Assembly: GCA_913045265.1 (NCBI GenBank) | Contig: CAJWQX010000013.1 | Location: 1 to 54,914, forward strand | Direction: 5' to 3' | From: UBA11889 sp002313255 | Lineage (GTDB): Bacteria; Pseudomonadota; Gammaproteobacteria; Pseudomonadales; Azotimanducaceae | Length of the DNA stretch: 54,914 nucleotides | Shown here: positions 16,255 through 25,005 of the stretch, in pieces | Layout of the letters: each line of letters begins with the position of its first letter | Numbering within the stretch: position 1 is the stretch's first letter | Position numbers and translations under genes: made by a program | Notes under the pieces: model-generated | Database searches by the model: none | What the model saw: the letters and a program-made list of their open reading frames with translations, nothing else | What the model was told of the DNA's origin: nothing

Positions 16255-17814
16255 ATGAGCGAATTCGACAATGGCGTATCCGCGATCACAGGGAATCCGG
16301 GGCTAGGACGTCTTTGCAGGGGCATTGAGAAAGAAAGTCTAAGGATAACGCCAAACGGTACTTTGTCCCCCTTACCCCATCCCGAAGGACTTGGATCGGC
16401 TCTGCGCCATCCCTTCATCACCACCGACTTTTCTGAAGCACAACTAGAGCTCATCACGGGCATATCCCAATCCGCGGACGATTGCATAGACGAGCTGACC
16501 AATATTCATCGAGTCATCTATAAAGAAATCGGAGAAGAACTTCTCTGGGGTGCAAGCATGCCTTGCATACTCGATAACGACTCTAATATTCCCATAGGCC
16601 ATTACGGGTCTTCCAACATTGGACGCGCCAAAACCGTATATCGAAACGGTCTGGGAAACCGATACGGCAAGTTGATGCAAACCATTTCAGGAATCCACTA
16701 CAACTTCTCATTACCCGAAACACTCTGGCCAGCCATTGCAGTTGCGAAAGAACAACATCTCGACCAAGGTTTTCAGGATCAATCGTACTTCCACCTAATA
16801 AGAAACTTCAGACGTTATTCGTGGCTGCTGATTTATTTGTTCGGCGCGTCTCCGGCCGTGTGCACATCCTTTATCCGCAATCGTGAACACGACCTCAGAG
16901 CCCTCGACGAACATTCCCTGTATTTGCCCGAAGCAACATCTTTGCGCATGGGGCCGCTCGGCTATCAGAGTGGCGCGCAGTCCGACTTACATGTCTCCTA
17001 CAACAGCCTTGAGCATTACGTGCAGACCATGATCGACGCCCTAATCCGTCCTTTTCCGGCATACGAGACCATCGGCGTTGAAGTAGACGGCCACTACCGA
17101 CAACTCAATACTTCCCTGCTGCAGATCGAGAACGAATTCTACGGATCAATTAGGCCCAAACGCCGCATTCAGACGGGAGAACGCCCTATAAATGCGCTGC
17201 GTAAAAGAGGCGTTGAATATGTTGAAGTCCGATGTCTTGACCTCAACCCTTTTCTTGAGGTCGGTATCGACGCCGAAACGTTGAGATTTCTGGACGTTTT
17301 CTTGTTGGTTTGTTTGCTTTTACCTAGTCCCGACGATACCGCCGACGAGTCGAACGACATTCTGCACAACCAACTTACCACGGTACGCGAAGGCCGGGAC
17401 CCAAATGCAACCTTAGTTTCCAGTGGAAGGACCAGAAATTTGCGTCAATGGGCGAGCCAACTACTGGACTTGGCTGATCGAGTAGCTTCGGTAATCGACG
17501 AGGTATCGGGTACCTCGCAACACCAAGCGAGCACGGGGGCACAACGACATAAGGTTACAGACGCATGCCTTACTCCTTCCGCACGAGTAATCAAGGAAAT
17601 GAATGACCAACGAGTCTCTTTCTTTCGCTTGATAATGAACCTTTCCGAAAATCACCGCCAAGTCTTTACTAACGAGCCATCAAATTCCGACCTGCGACAA
17701 CGCTTCGCTTCGCTCGCCGAAAAATCGATACGTGATCAATTGGCGCAAGAAGTTGCCGACACGCAAACATTCGAAGAGTTCCTCGAGAGCTATCTGAGGC
17801 TCGACCTAGATTGA
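16255..17814 (+). CDS. gshA: Glutamate-cysteine ligase GshA
   Basis: About 519 residues of the proteobacterial type 1 family. It joins glutamate and cysteine, the committed step of glutathione synthesis. Diagnostic segments are GIEKESLRI, ITTDFSEAQLELIT, SMPC, YGSSNIGRAKTVYRNGL and QTISGIHYNFSLP, each close to E. coli GshA. ATG 16255 gives an N-terminus of the right length; a TTG ten codons upstream (16225) is possible. The stop overlaps the acpH start. No gshB is in this window. Confidence 0.94.
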   Translation: MSEFDNGVSAITGNPGLGRLCRGIEKESLRITPNGTLSPLPHPEGLGSALRHPFITTDFSEAQLELITGISQSADDCIDELTNIHRVIYKEIGEELLWGASMPCILDNDSNIPIGHYGSSNIGRAKTVYRNGLGNRYGKLMQTISGIHYNFSLPETLWPAIAVAKEQHLDQGFQDQSYFHLIRNFRRYSWLLIYLFGASPAVCTSFIRNREHDLRALDEHSLYLPEATSLRMGPLGYQSGAQSDLHVSYNSLEHYVQTMIDALIRPFPAYETIGVEVDGHYRQLNTSLLQIENEFYGSIRPKRRIQTGERPINALRKRGVEYVEVRCLDLNPFLEVGIDAETLRFLDVFLLVCLLLPSPDDTADESNDILHNQLTTVREGRDPNATLVSSGRTRNLRQWASQLLDLADRVASVIDEVSGTSQHQASTGAQRHKVTDACLTPSARVIKEMNDQRVSFFRLIMNLSENHRQVFTNEPSNSDLRQRFASLAEKSIRDQLAQEVADTQTFEEFLESYLRLDLD

Positions 17815-18392
17815 ACTTCCTTGCTCACTGTTTACTTGGTTATCCAGAAACCGCGTTGATCGCCGGGGGATTTATAGGTGATTTTGTCAAGGGTCCGGTC
17901 CCCAGTTCGTTGCCAAGCGATCTCGCTCGAGGCGTTCGGCTGCATAGGCATCTCGACAGTACCAGTAACCGAATGCCCGAAATGCGTAAGAGTTACGTCC
18001 ACTTTGGGCCTGATCTTCGACGTCCTGCGCCTGTATTGCTGGACCTGATCGCGGATCACGTCCTAGCACTCCAGTGGGGACGCTATGGCATCGGTGAACT
18101 CACCGAATTCACCACAACTTGTTACAAAGCAATAGGCCGCTACCCGCTGCCAAAAGATGCCAAGCTATTTTACGACCGCATGAAGGAAACGGATCTTCTG
18201 GCCGGATACGCCAAACGAGAGGTAATCGAACGGGCCATGTTCTACATCCTCAAGCGCCTTCGCTTCGACCGTTTCGAACAACAGCTTCATGAAATTCTCA
18301 ATATAAAATTTGACGACTTTTGTCACGACTTCCACGAATACTTCCCATTGTTAGGCGAAGTTGCAGAAACGTTTATTGCAGAAGAGCATTGA
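17811..18392 (+). CDS. acpH: Acyl carrier protein phosphodiesterase AcpH
   Basis: 193 residues. It removes the 4'-phosphopantetheine arm from holo-ACP. The opening MNFLAHCLLGYP, the GDFVKG segment, the VRLHRHLDSTSN motif with its metal ligands and the LIADHVLALQW segment match AcpH. It begins with TTG overlapping the gshA stop (TTGA), an uncommon start forced by the conserved N-terminus. The C-terminus reads EYFPLLGEVA, as in E. coli relatives. Translation is probably coupled to gshA. Confidence 0.9.
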   Translation: MNFLAHCLLGYPETALIAGGFIGDFVKGPVPSSLPSDLARGVRLHRHLDSTSNRMPEMRKSYVHFGPDLRRPAPVLLDLIADHVLALQWGRYGIGELTEFTTTCYKAIGRYPLPKDAKLFYDRMKETDLLAGYAKREVIERAMFYILKRLRFDRFEQQLHEILNIKFDDFCHDFHEYFPLLGEVAETFIAEEH

Positions 18393-18423
18393 CCAAACGT
18401 ACTCCAGCAGTGACCATCGAACG

Positions 18424-18894
18424 ATGACCAACTACTTGCGATCAATCGATAGTGAAGATTGGAGCATTCTGACCGTTGCGGCAGGGGCTACGTTCCTATT
18501 CGTAGCGTTAACACTCGAATACGTCTTCAACCAATTACCCTGTGCGCTCTGCCTCAATCAGAGGATGTGGATGATCTTAGCGACGCTTCTCGCGGCGGGA
18601 GGTCTGGCTCATAACCCTCGACTCGGCATCTATCCGTTTCTGTCACTGATATCGAGTATTGTCGGCATCGGATTTGCGCTGCGACAAATTTACTTGCAGA
18701 TTACGCCATCCGCAGCATCTTCATGTGGACCCGGGCTGGATTACCTCGTGTCCAATCAATTTCCCGTTGCCGATATTTTGAAAGCCCTCACCACGGGCAC
18801 TGGCGATTGCGCCGAACCTTCCGTTATCCCGATAGCAGCTTTAGCGGCGTTCGTGCTGTTAGGCGCCGGGGCAATCATGCAATGGCGAAACTAA
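18424..18894 (+). CDS. dsbB: Disulfide bond formation protein B (DsbB)
   Basis: 156-residue inner-membrane protein with four predicted helices. The quinone-linked active-site pair Cys40/Cys43 is in LPCALCLNQR and the periplasmic pair Cys101/Cys129 in SSCGPG and GDCAEPS. DsbB reoxidises DsbA and passes electrons to ubiquinone. The ATG at 18424 is preferred because it puts the first helix at the right place; a longer frame reaches into acpH. No dsbA is seen nearby. Confidence 0.93.
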   Translation: MTNYLRSIDSEDWSILTVAAGATFLFVALTLEYVFNQLPCALCLNQRMWMILATLLAAGGLAHNPRLGIYPFLSLISSIVGIGFALRQIYLQITPSAASSCGPGLDYLVSNQFPVADILKALTTGTGDCAEPSVIPIAALAAFVLLGAGAIMQWRN

Positions 18895-18927
18895 TACTGA
18901 ATCCGGATTAGCTCCGACTCCTCGTCC

Positions 18928-20799
18928 ATGCTCCAAATTCGTAATGTCTTATTAAGGCGCGGCGATCGAATACTCTTCGACTCCATCAACATCACGGTAC
19001 ACCCGGGACATCGCGTCGGGGTGGTGGGTCGCAACGGCGCAGGCAAGACCACCTTATTCGAATTGATCGAGGGACAACTTAGTCCCGAAGAAGGGGACAT
19101 CTCGATCCCTAAAGATTGGCGTCTCGCCTGGCTAAAACAATCGACTCTACCGTCAGCGCGCAGTGCAATCGAGTACGTAATCGATGGCGATCGTAAACTG
19201 CGCCAAATTGAACGCGAAATTCGTGTTGCCGAAAGGTCTGGCGACAACGACCACCTTGCGAACCTCCACGTCGAATATGACGATGCAGGCGGCTACCATG
19301 CCAGTGCAAGAGCTGGAGAAATTCTGCACGGCCTAGGATTCGTCGGTCCAGATTTCCACAAACCGCATCGAGCGTTTTCCGGAGGCTGGCAGATTCGTCT
19401 TAACCTCGCCCAAACATTAATGAGCCCCTCCGAACTTCTTCTGCTAGATGAGCCCACGAACCACCTCGACCTCGACGCAACCGTGTGGTTAGAAAGATGG
19501 CTCCAACGGTATGACGGAACATTATTAACAATCGCCCACGACCGCGACTTTCTTGATGGAACCGTCAACGAAATAGTCCATCTGCACGATACCTCCGCTA
19601 CAACCTACATTGGGAACTATGCGTCATTCGAACTTCAACGAAACGCCGAGCTCGCACAGCAAGCAAGTTCGCATCGAAAACAAGAAGTCGAACGTGCACG
19701 AATACAGCGTTTCGTCGATCGCTTCCGAGCAAAAGCTAGCAAAGCAAAACAGGTACAAAGCCGTCTCCGCGCGCTCGACCGAATGCCGTCAATTGCCTTG
19801 TTGCATAGCGAATCGCCTTACCAATTTTCGTTCACGAACCCTGAAAAGACCTCGAATCCCCTAGTTGTCGCAGACGATTCAACGATCGGTTACGGTCAAA
19901 CGCCGATTCTGAGGAGTCTCACGCTTCGCCTTTACCCCAAAGATCGTATCGGAATTCTGGGCATCAACGGCGCGGGCAAAACGACCCTATTGCGCGGCTT
20001 GGCAGGGGAATTGAGTCCTATGAACGGGCAAATCGTACGCGGCAAGAATGCGTCCATCGGATATTTCACGCAGCAACAGCTTGAACGTCTTGAACCCGAC
20101 GCAACGCCAATGGCAAAACTCAGTGAAATTGAACCGATGTCGGATCAAAATGCTCGAAATTACCTCGGCGGCTGGGGCTTTTCAGGCGATGACATCCATC
20201 GACCGGTCAAAACCTTCAGCGGTGGCGAAAAGGCCCGCTTAGTATTGGCGCTCATTGCAACGCAAAAGCCGGCAATCCTTCTTCTCGATGAACCCACCAA
20301 TCATCTTGACGTTGAAATGCGCCAAGCGCTCACGCTCGCACTCCAGGAGTATGAAGGCGCATTACTGCTGGTATCCCACGATCGCCATCTATTGCGGCAC
20401 ACCGTCGACACGTTTTGGCTGGTCGCGGAGGGCACGGTGACACATTTTGACGACGATCTGGACGCCTATGCCGAATTAGTGAAGCGCAAGTCTGCAAAAA
20501 GGAGCACTCCAGTACCAAACCATGCGCAAGAAAGACGTCGGTCGAAAGCAGACGCGCGAATCCGCACCCAATCATTGCGTCAACGCAGAGATCAATTGGA
20601 TGTGGACATGGCGCTGCTCCAATCTCGAATAGATCTACTAACCGAAAAGCTAGCTAATCCAACGACCTACACGTCCGAAAGCACGGCCAACATCAGAGCA
20701 TTGTCCGAAGAACACGGGCAACTAAAGAAAAACGTCGCGACGCTGGAGCGATCCTGGCTCGATATTGAAGAGTGCCTAGAACAAAGCAAGAAGCCCTAA
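18928..20799 (+). CDS. yheS: ABC-F family ATPase YheS
   Basis: 623-residue soluble protein with two ABC domains and no membrane segment. Domain 1 has GRNGAGKTT, FSGGW and LLLDEPTNHLDLDA; domain 2 has GINGAGKTT, FSGGEKARL and LLLDEPTNHLDVEM. Between them is the P-site linker rich in Arg/Lys (RFVDRFRAKASKAKQVQSR). The tail is a coiled coil. ABC-F proteins act on the ribosome E site to relieve stalled translation; overall sequence follows E. coli YheS closely (SGGWQIRLNLAQ, EYVIDGDR). It lies 33 bases after dsbB. Confidence 0.92.
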   Translation: MLQIRNVLLRRGDRILFDSINITVHPGHRVGVVGRNGAGKTTLFELIEGQLSPEEGDISIPKDWRLAWLKQSTLPSARSAIEYVIDGDRKLRQIEREIRVAERSGDNDHLANLHVEYDDAGGYHASARAGEILHGLGFVGPDFHKPHRAFSGGWQIRLNLAQTLMSPSELLLLDEPTNHLDLDATVWLERWLQRYDGTLLTIAHDRDFLDGTVNEIVHLHDTSATTYIGNYASFELQRNAELAQQASSHRKQEVERARIQRFVDRFRAKASKAKQVQSRLRALDRMPSIALLHSESPYQFSFTNPEKTSNPLVVADDSTIGYGQTPILRSLTLRLYPKDRIGILGINGAGKTTLLRGLAGELSPMNGQIVRGKNASIGYFTQQQLERLEPDATPMAKLSEIEPMSDQNARNYLGGWGFSGDDIHRPVKTFSGGEKARLVLALIATQKPAILLLDEPTNHLDVEMRQALTLALQEYEGALLLVSHDRHLLRHTVDTFWLVAEGTVTHFDDDLDAYAELVKRKSAKRSTPVPNHAQERRRSKADARIRTQSLRQRRDQLDVDMALLQSRIDLLTEKLANPTTYTSESTANIRALSEEHGQLKKNVATLERSWLDIEECLEQSKKP

Positions 20800-20814
20800 C
20801 TCTGCGTCTGATCG

Positions 20815-22092
20815 CTATCCCGCTGCTGGGCGTTCGTAAATCGATTTCTCGTTCTTGGCTTCTTCCGAAACTTTACGTCCCAATGACATAAAGGTTGGAA
20901 TTTCCTCATCCGCAAGCTCTTGCAAGCCCTTCTTTCGAGCCATCGCGGCTTCAATATAAGGCGCCAACTCCTCGAGTTTTGCTTGTTCACGCGCGGGTTC
21001 GCGTTCCTTGAATTCAGGCATCACTTCTGTGGCAAAGATCTCCAACGCTTCACAGATATGTTCGTGCTGATTGCGTCCTGCTTGTTGAATGAACGTCACT
21101 TGGTCAACACCGCATTTCTCAAATTTCAGCAAGTGTTCGCGAAGATCGTCGGGGGTTCCTATGCCGCCTCGGCTGCCCGCGAGTGCCTGGGTTATATCCA
21201 TTTCGGCCATATCCCCCCGCGCTTTCTTCACTTCCTCAAATTGCTTCCAGAGGTCAGTTCTGCCCGGTTTGTGTTCGCCAAACGCATACAGGCTACCCAA
21301 CGCAAAACCGAAGAATTCAAAACCATCCAAACCGCGTTGAATCGCCGTTTCACGATCGTGATGGCAAGAAAAGCTGGAGACCATGCAAATATTCGGATTT
21401 ACAGCATGGCCGATCGGGATGCACTCATCCGACTTTAAAATAGCGTAGTACTCATCGACCCATTCTTGAGCCTCCATCGGGTCAACGAATGCAAATGTCA
21501 GCGCACCGATACCAAGTCGGGCCGCCATCCGTATTGTTTCACGTTGAGAACAAGCTACCCAAAGTGGTGGGTGCGGTCGTTGAACGGGTTTCGGTACCAC
21601 ATTGCGGCAAGGCATGTCGAAATACTGACCTTGATATCCAGGATAAGGGTCCATCGCGAGCATGTTGCAAACCTGTTCTAGCGATTCAAGATAGATCTTG
21701 CGTTTCTCCGCAACCGGAATTTTGAATCCCCCCAGTTCTAGCTCCGCCGACGACTCGCCCGTACCAAAATCGATACGACCGTTCGACACCAAATCGAGAG
21801 TGGCCACGACTTCTGCCGTACGAGCTGGATGATTATATTGAGGGATTACTTGGCGAATTCCCTGGCCCAAACGAATGTTCTTGGTTCGCTGGGAACATGC
21901 TGCCAGGAATACTTCGGGGGCAGACGAATGCGAATATTCTTCCAGAAAATGATGTTCCACCTCCCAGGCGTAGTCGATTCCCAGCCGATCGGCTACTTCG
22001 ACCTGGTCTAACGCATCGTTAAAAAGTTTCTGCTCATCTCCTTCATTCCAAGGCCGAGGCAACTGATGCTCATAAAAAATACCGAATTTCAT
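20815..22092 (-). CDS. LLM-class flavin-dependent monooxygenase (luciferase-like)
   Basis: 425-residue bacterial-luciferase-like TIM barrel. The segment MKFGIFYEHQLPRPW at the start, YAWEVEHHFLEEYS near residue 42 and FGTGESSAELEL near 112 fit alkanal or hydrocarbon monooxygenase-like members that use reduced FMN and O2. The C-terminal region after about residue 370 is charged and helical, longer than the shortest family members. It is divergent from a TetR regulator with 147 bases between, which suggests that the regulator controls it. Substrate unknown. Confidence 0.87.
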   Translation of the reverse strand: MKFGIFYEHQLPRPWNEGDEQKLFNDALDQVEVADRLGIDYAWEVEHHFLEEYSHSSAPEVFLAACSQRTKNIRLGQGIRQVIPQYNHPARTAEVVATLDLVSNGRIDFGTGESSAELELGGFKIPVAEKRKIYLESLEQVCNMLAMDPYPGYQGQYFDMPCRNVVPKPVQRPHPPLWVACSQRETIRMAARLGIGALTFAFVDPMEAQEWVDEYYAILKSDECIPIGHAVNPNICMVSSFSCHHDRETAIQRGLDGFEFFGFALGSLYAFGEHKPGRTDLWKQFEEVKKARGDMAEMDITQALAGSRGGIGTPDDLREHLLKFEKCGVDQVTFIQQAGRNQHEHICEALEIFATEVMPEFKEREPAREQAKLEELAPYIEAAMARKKGLQELADEEIPTFMSLGRKVSEEAKNEKSIYERPAAG

Positions 22093-22180
22093 AGTAGGCG
22101 GACCATATTTCCTAGTTCGTCGATCTAGTCAATCTGATCGACCGAACAAATTCAAGGTCTAAACCTAAATTGCTTCCTGG

Positions 22181-22209
22181 TTGGACGGTGAGTTATCACT
22201 CGATAAACT
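22181..22209 (+). promoter_or_regulatory. Promoter of the TetR-family regulator gene
   Basis: TTGGAC (22181-22186) and TAAACT (22204-22209) are spaced by 17 bases, reasonable -35 and -10 matches. Transcription would begin near 22216, inside the operator palindrome, leaving a short leader that contains the GAGG ribosome site for the GTG at 22240. Confidence 0.55.
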
Positions 22210-22211
22210 AC

Positions 22212-22221
22212 CGAACGTTCG
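22212..22221. promoter_or_regulatory. Candidate TetR operator, palindrome CGAACGTTCG
   Basis: A perfect 10-base palindrome, embedded in TACCGAACGTTCGTTT, lies right after the -10 box of the regulator promoter and 19 bases before its start codon. TetR repressors usually bind such a site to shut off themselves and the divergent gene. This is inferred from position. Confidence 0.5.
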
Positions 22222-22239
22222 TTTCATCTGAGGATTTCA

Positions 22240-22818
22240 GTGCCACGCTCAACCCTGGTCAGGAAAGAAATCGTAGGGCACCTTTGCGACGTATTCAGAT
22301 CTCATGGTTACGAAGGAACAACCATGGCTGTGCTATCGCAAGCCACCGGTCTGCAAAAGGCTAGCCTTTACCATCACTTTCCAGGTGGCAAGAACGAAAT
22401 GCTGGAAACCGCAGTGCTCGCGACGATCGTTGAATTAGAACGGCGAGTATTTCGGTTTCTCGACACCAACGACGACGCCGCTGAACGCATCGCTCAAATA
22501 CTCGAAGGATTCGAGACATATACGAATGGAGGGCGGCGAAGCTGCCTACTCGCTGTGATTGCACAAAGTTCCGTCGCCGAAAATTTCAAATCCAGAATCG
22601 GGGCTCAATTCAGTGCGTGGATCACTCGCCTGAGTATAACGCTCGTTGAATTCGGGCACGGCCCAAAACGCGCCGACACGCTGGCTCTTGAGACTCTCGA
22701 AACGCTATACGGCTCTTTGGTTGTTGGCCGTCTGTTGGGTACTTTTGAGATCTTTGACCTTGGTCTCCAACGTTGCAGGACGAATATCGGCCTCGCTGAT
22801 AAGATTGAATTCTCATAG
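22240..22818 (+). CDS. TetR/AcrR family transcriptional regulator
   Basis: 192 residues. The N-terminal helix-turn-helix (GYEGTTMAVLSQATGLQKAS, then LYHHFPGGK) is the classic TetR DNA-binding domain at about residues 20-60. The C-terminal ligand domain resembles the regulators with an RRSCLLAV segment. The GTG at 22240 follows a GAGG ribosome site at good spacing. Its likely targets are itself and the divergent flavin monooxygenase. The end overlaps the convergent flavoprotein gene by 6 bases. Confidence 0.9.
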   Translation: MPRSTLVRKEIVGHLCDVFRSHGYEGTTMAVLSQATGLQKASLYHHFPGGKNEMLETAVLATIVELERRVFRFLDTNDDAAERIAQILEGFETYTNGGRRSCLLAVIAQSSVAENFKSRIGAQFSAWITRLSITLVEFGHGPKRADTLALETLETLYGSLVVGRLLGTFEIFDLGLQRCRTNIGLADKIEFS

Positions 22819-24240
22819 CCGCATGTAATCGTTCATACGCTGCGAAAGACCCAATAACCTCTCCGAAATATTCTTACGACGCCAAGTACCCGCCGCCAAT
22901 CTAGCAGCGTCCATCCGCGTCGGATAGACGTGGATCGTCGAGAAGATTTTTCTCAACCCCAATCCATGGGTCATAGCTGTCACATATTCGCTGATAATTT
23001 CACCCGCTTCTGGACCGACTACGAGCGCTCCGAGTAAACGATCACTGCCACACGCGGTGATAAGCTTCACGAAACCTTCCGTTTGCCCTTCAGTCTGGGC
23101 TCGATCCACGTCGTCCAATTCGTAGTGAGTCACAACGACATCGCGCCCCAAGGCTCGCGCTTGCTCTTCGGACAATCCCACACGCGCGACCTCTGGATCC
23201 GTGAAGGTTGCCCATGGCACCACCGATTCGTCTAGCGCATACCGCCAAAAGGGCCTCGCCAAAGCGTTGGCTGCGGCGATCCATGCCTGATGTCCCGCCA
23301 TATGTGTGAACTGATATGGCCCCACCACATCGCCTGCCGCGTATACGGAGTCGACCGTGGTACGTAAGTATCGATCGACGACCAAAGTGCCATTCGGTTC
23401 GGTTCTTATTCCCAGTTTTTCGATACCCATTCCCGTCGTTCGCGGCCGCCGTCCTGTAGCTATTAGAATGCGATCAAAATTAAGCTCCTCTACGGAGATG
23501 GATCCCGTGACCGAAAGGCGTTTTCCGACGCATCGGTCGGGTCTATAACCGGTCAAGACCCGGACGCCCTCACGCCGAAAGATATCCGCCATTATTGTTC
23601 CGACTTCTTCATCCTCACGCGGAAGCAGCCGGTCCTCGGTTTCAACGAGGGTTACGTCGCTACCTAGACGATTGAAGGCCTGAGCAAGCTCACACCCGAT
23701 AGGCCCACCGCCTACGACAACCAGCCGCCCAGGTAGTTCTTGTATCGACCAAAGATTCGTTGACGTGACGCAATCGTCTGCGTCGAGTCCTGGTATCGGA
23801 AGGACTACCGGTTCAGCGCCGGTGGCTATGACGATGTTTTTGGTTTTGTACCCGACGCCGTCTACAACAACGCAATGCGGATCGGGAATTTCCGCATGGC
23901 CGCGGACGCAGGTGACTCCCAGCGACTCATAGCGCGCGATAGAGTCTTTCGGCGCAATGGAGGCGATGACACGGTGCACCCTAGCCATCACCGCTTTAAA
24001 ATCAACATTACCCTGCACATTACGCAACCCGTAGTTTGTTGCGACGTTTAGTTGATGCACGGCCTTAGCCGATGCAATCAAAGCTTTCGAAGGTACGCAG
24101 CCAGTATGGAGGCAATCGCCACCCATCTTGTCACGCTCGACAAGGACTACTCGGGCACGCGCCGTCGACGCCACTAGTGCCGCCACGAGTCCGGCGGAAC
24201 CCGCCCCGACTACGACTAAATTGTGGTCGTAGCGACTCAC
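22813..24240 (-). CDS. FAD-dependent NAD(P)-disulfide oxidoreductase, mercuric-reductase/lipoamide-dehydrogenase-like
   Basis: 475 residues with FAD motif GAGSAG at the N-terminus, the redox-active pair in GGDCLHTGCVPSKA, an NAD(P) motif GGGPIGCELAQAF and a C-terminal dimerisation domain. The C-terminal motif is IHVYPTRMDAAR; lipoamide dehydrogenases have HAHPTxSE here, so the catalytic His position holds Tyr. This argues against lipoamide dehydrogenase and fits the class found beside, or fused to, TVP38/TMEM64 proteins. It overlaps such a gene by 4 bases, so they are coupled. The natural substrate is unknown; it could reduce a metal, quinone or disulfide. Confidence 0.85.
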   Translation of the reverse strand: MSRYDHNLVVVGAGSAGLVAALVASTARARVVLVERDKMGGDCLHTGCVPSKALIASAKAVHQLNVATNYGLRNVQGNVDFKAVMARVHRVIASIAPKDSIARYESLGVTCVRGHAEIPDPHCVVVDGVGYKTKNIVIATGAEPVVLPIPGLDADDCVTSTNLWSIQELPGRLVVVGGGPIGCELAQAFNRLGSDVTLVETEDRLLPREDEEVGTIMADIFRREGVRVLTGYRPDRCVGKRLSVTGSISVEELNFDRILIATGRRPRTTGMGIEKLGIRTEPNGTLVVDRYLRTTVDSVYAAGDVVGPYQFTHMAGHQAWIAAANALARPFWRYALDESVVPWATFTDPEVARVGLSEEQARALGRDVVVTHYELDDVDRAQTEGQTEGFVKLITACGSDRLLGALVVGPEAGEIISEYVTAMTHGLGLRKIFSTIHVYPTRMDAARLAAGTWRRKNISERLLGLSQRMNDYMRL

Positions 24241-24917
24241 CGTGACATCCTTTTAGCGCCGAGCCAATCCAGGAATTTTCGGGCTCCAAAGGGAAATAGC
24301 CCAACCAACGCGAACGCCGTGATGAGGCCGGGGTTAAGTATATCCGCGACCGAGTTCAGATTTCCGATACTGGATCCCGCAAATACATACACGCCTGTGC
24401 CAGCCAACATACCAATCTGACTGACAACGTAGAAAGGTATTAGTCGCATCCTGGTTAGTCCCATAACGCTATTTACGGCGAAAAAGGGAACCAGCGGTAC
24501 CATGCGCAAACCAAACAAATAATAGTTACCCTCACGTTCAACACCTTCATTCACACGAATCAGTTGGTCCGCGAATCGTTTTTGGATCCAATCGCCCAAG
24601 AAAAATCGGGCGATCACAAAGGCAAACGTTGCTCCGATTGAGCTCGCGAAGGAAACCAGAAATAGTCCCCATTTAAATCCAAATAACGCTCCTGCAGCGA
24701 GCGTCATGACCGTCGCACCCGGTATCGAAAGCGCCGTGACGACAATATAGACCAGAAAAAACCCCGCACGAAAAGTCCAAGGGGCTACTTCAACCTCTAA
24801 GACCAAATCCGTTCTTACAGTTTGAAAGTACGAAAGCGTCACGTATTCCGTTACGTCGAAGACCACGATGGAAATAATAAGTACCAGCAAGAGGGCCGCG
24901 AGAACCGACTTTTTCAT
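24237..24917 (-). CDS. TVP38/TMEM64 (SNARE-associated/DedA-like) membrane protein
   Basis: 226-residue inner-membrane protein with about five or six hydrophobic helices. The family core is visible: SIPGATVMTLAAGALFG followed by a second helix, and LRMVPLVPFFAVNSVMGLT, matching the conserved Pro and Arg positions. I start at ATG 24917 (MKKSVLAALL); a TTG 14 codons upstream lacks support. The product is translated first and the disulfide-reductase-like flavoprotein follows by overlap. DedA-superfamily proteins move lipids or protons; the role of this one is unknown. Confidence 0.87.
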   Translation of the reverse strand: MKKSVLAALLLVLIISIVVFDVTEYVTLSYFQTVRTDLVLEVEVAPWTFRAGFFLVYIVVTALSIPGATVMTLAAGALFGFKWGLFLVSFASSIGATFAFVIARFFLGDWIQKRFADQLIRVNEGVEREGNYYLFGLRMVPLVPFFAVNSVMGLTRMRLIPFYVVSQIGMLAGTGVYVFAGSSIGNLNSVADILNPGLITAFALVGLFPFGARKFLDWLGAKRMSR

Positions 24918-25005
24918 CGCGACATATTCAATGACGATAGAAAACGCTTGAACCGACAAATAAAACGCTCACGCTGAGACCGATTTCGCCAAAGCCTCAG
25001 AGGAG

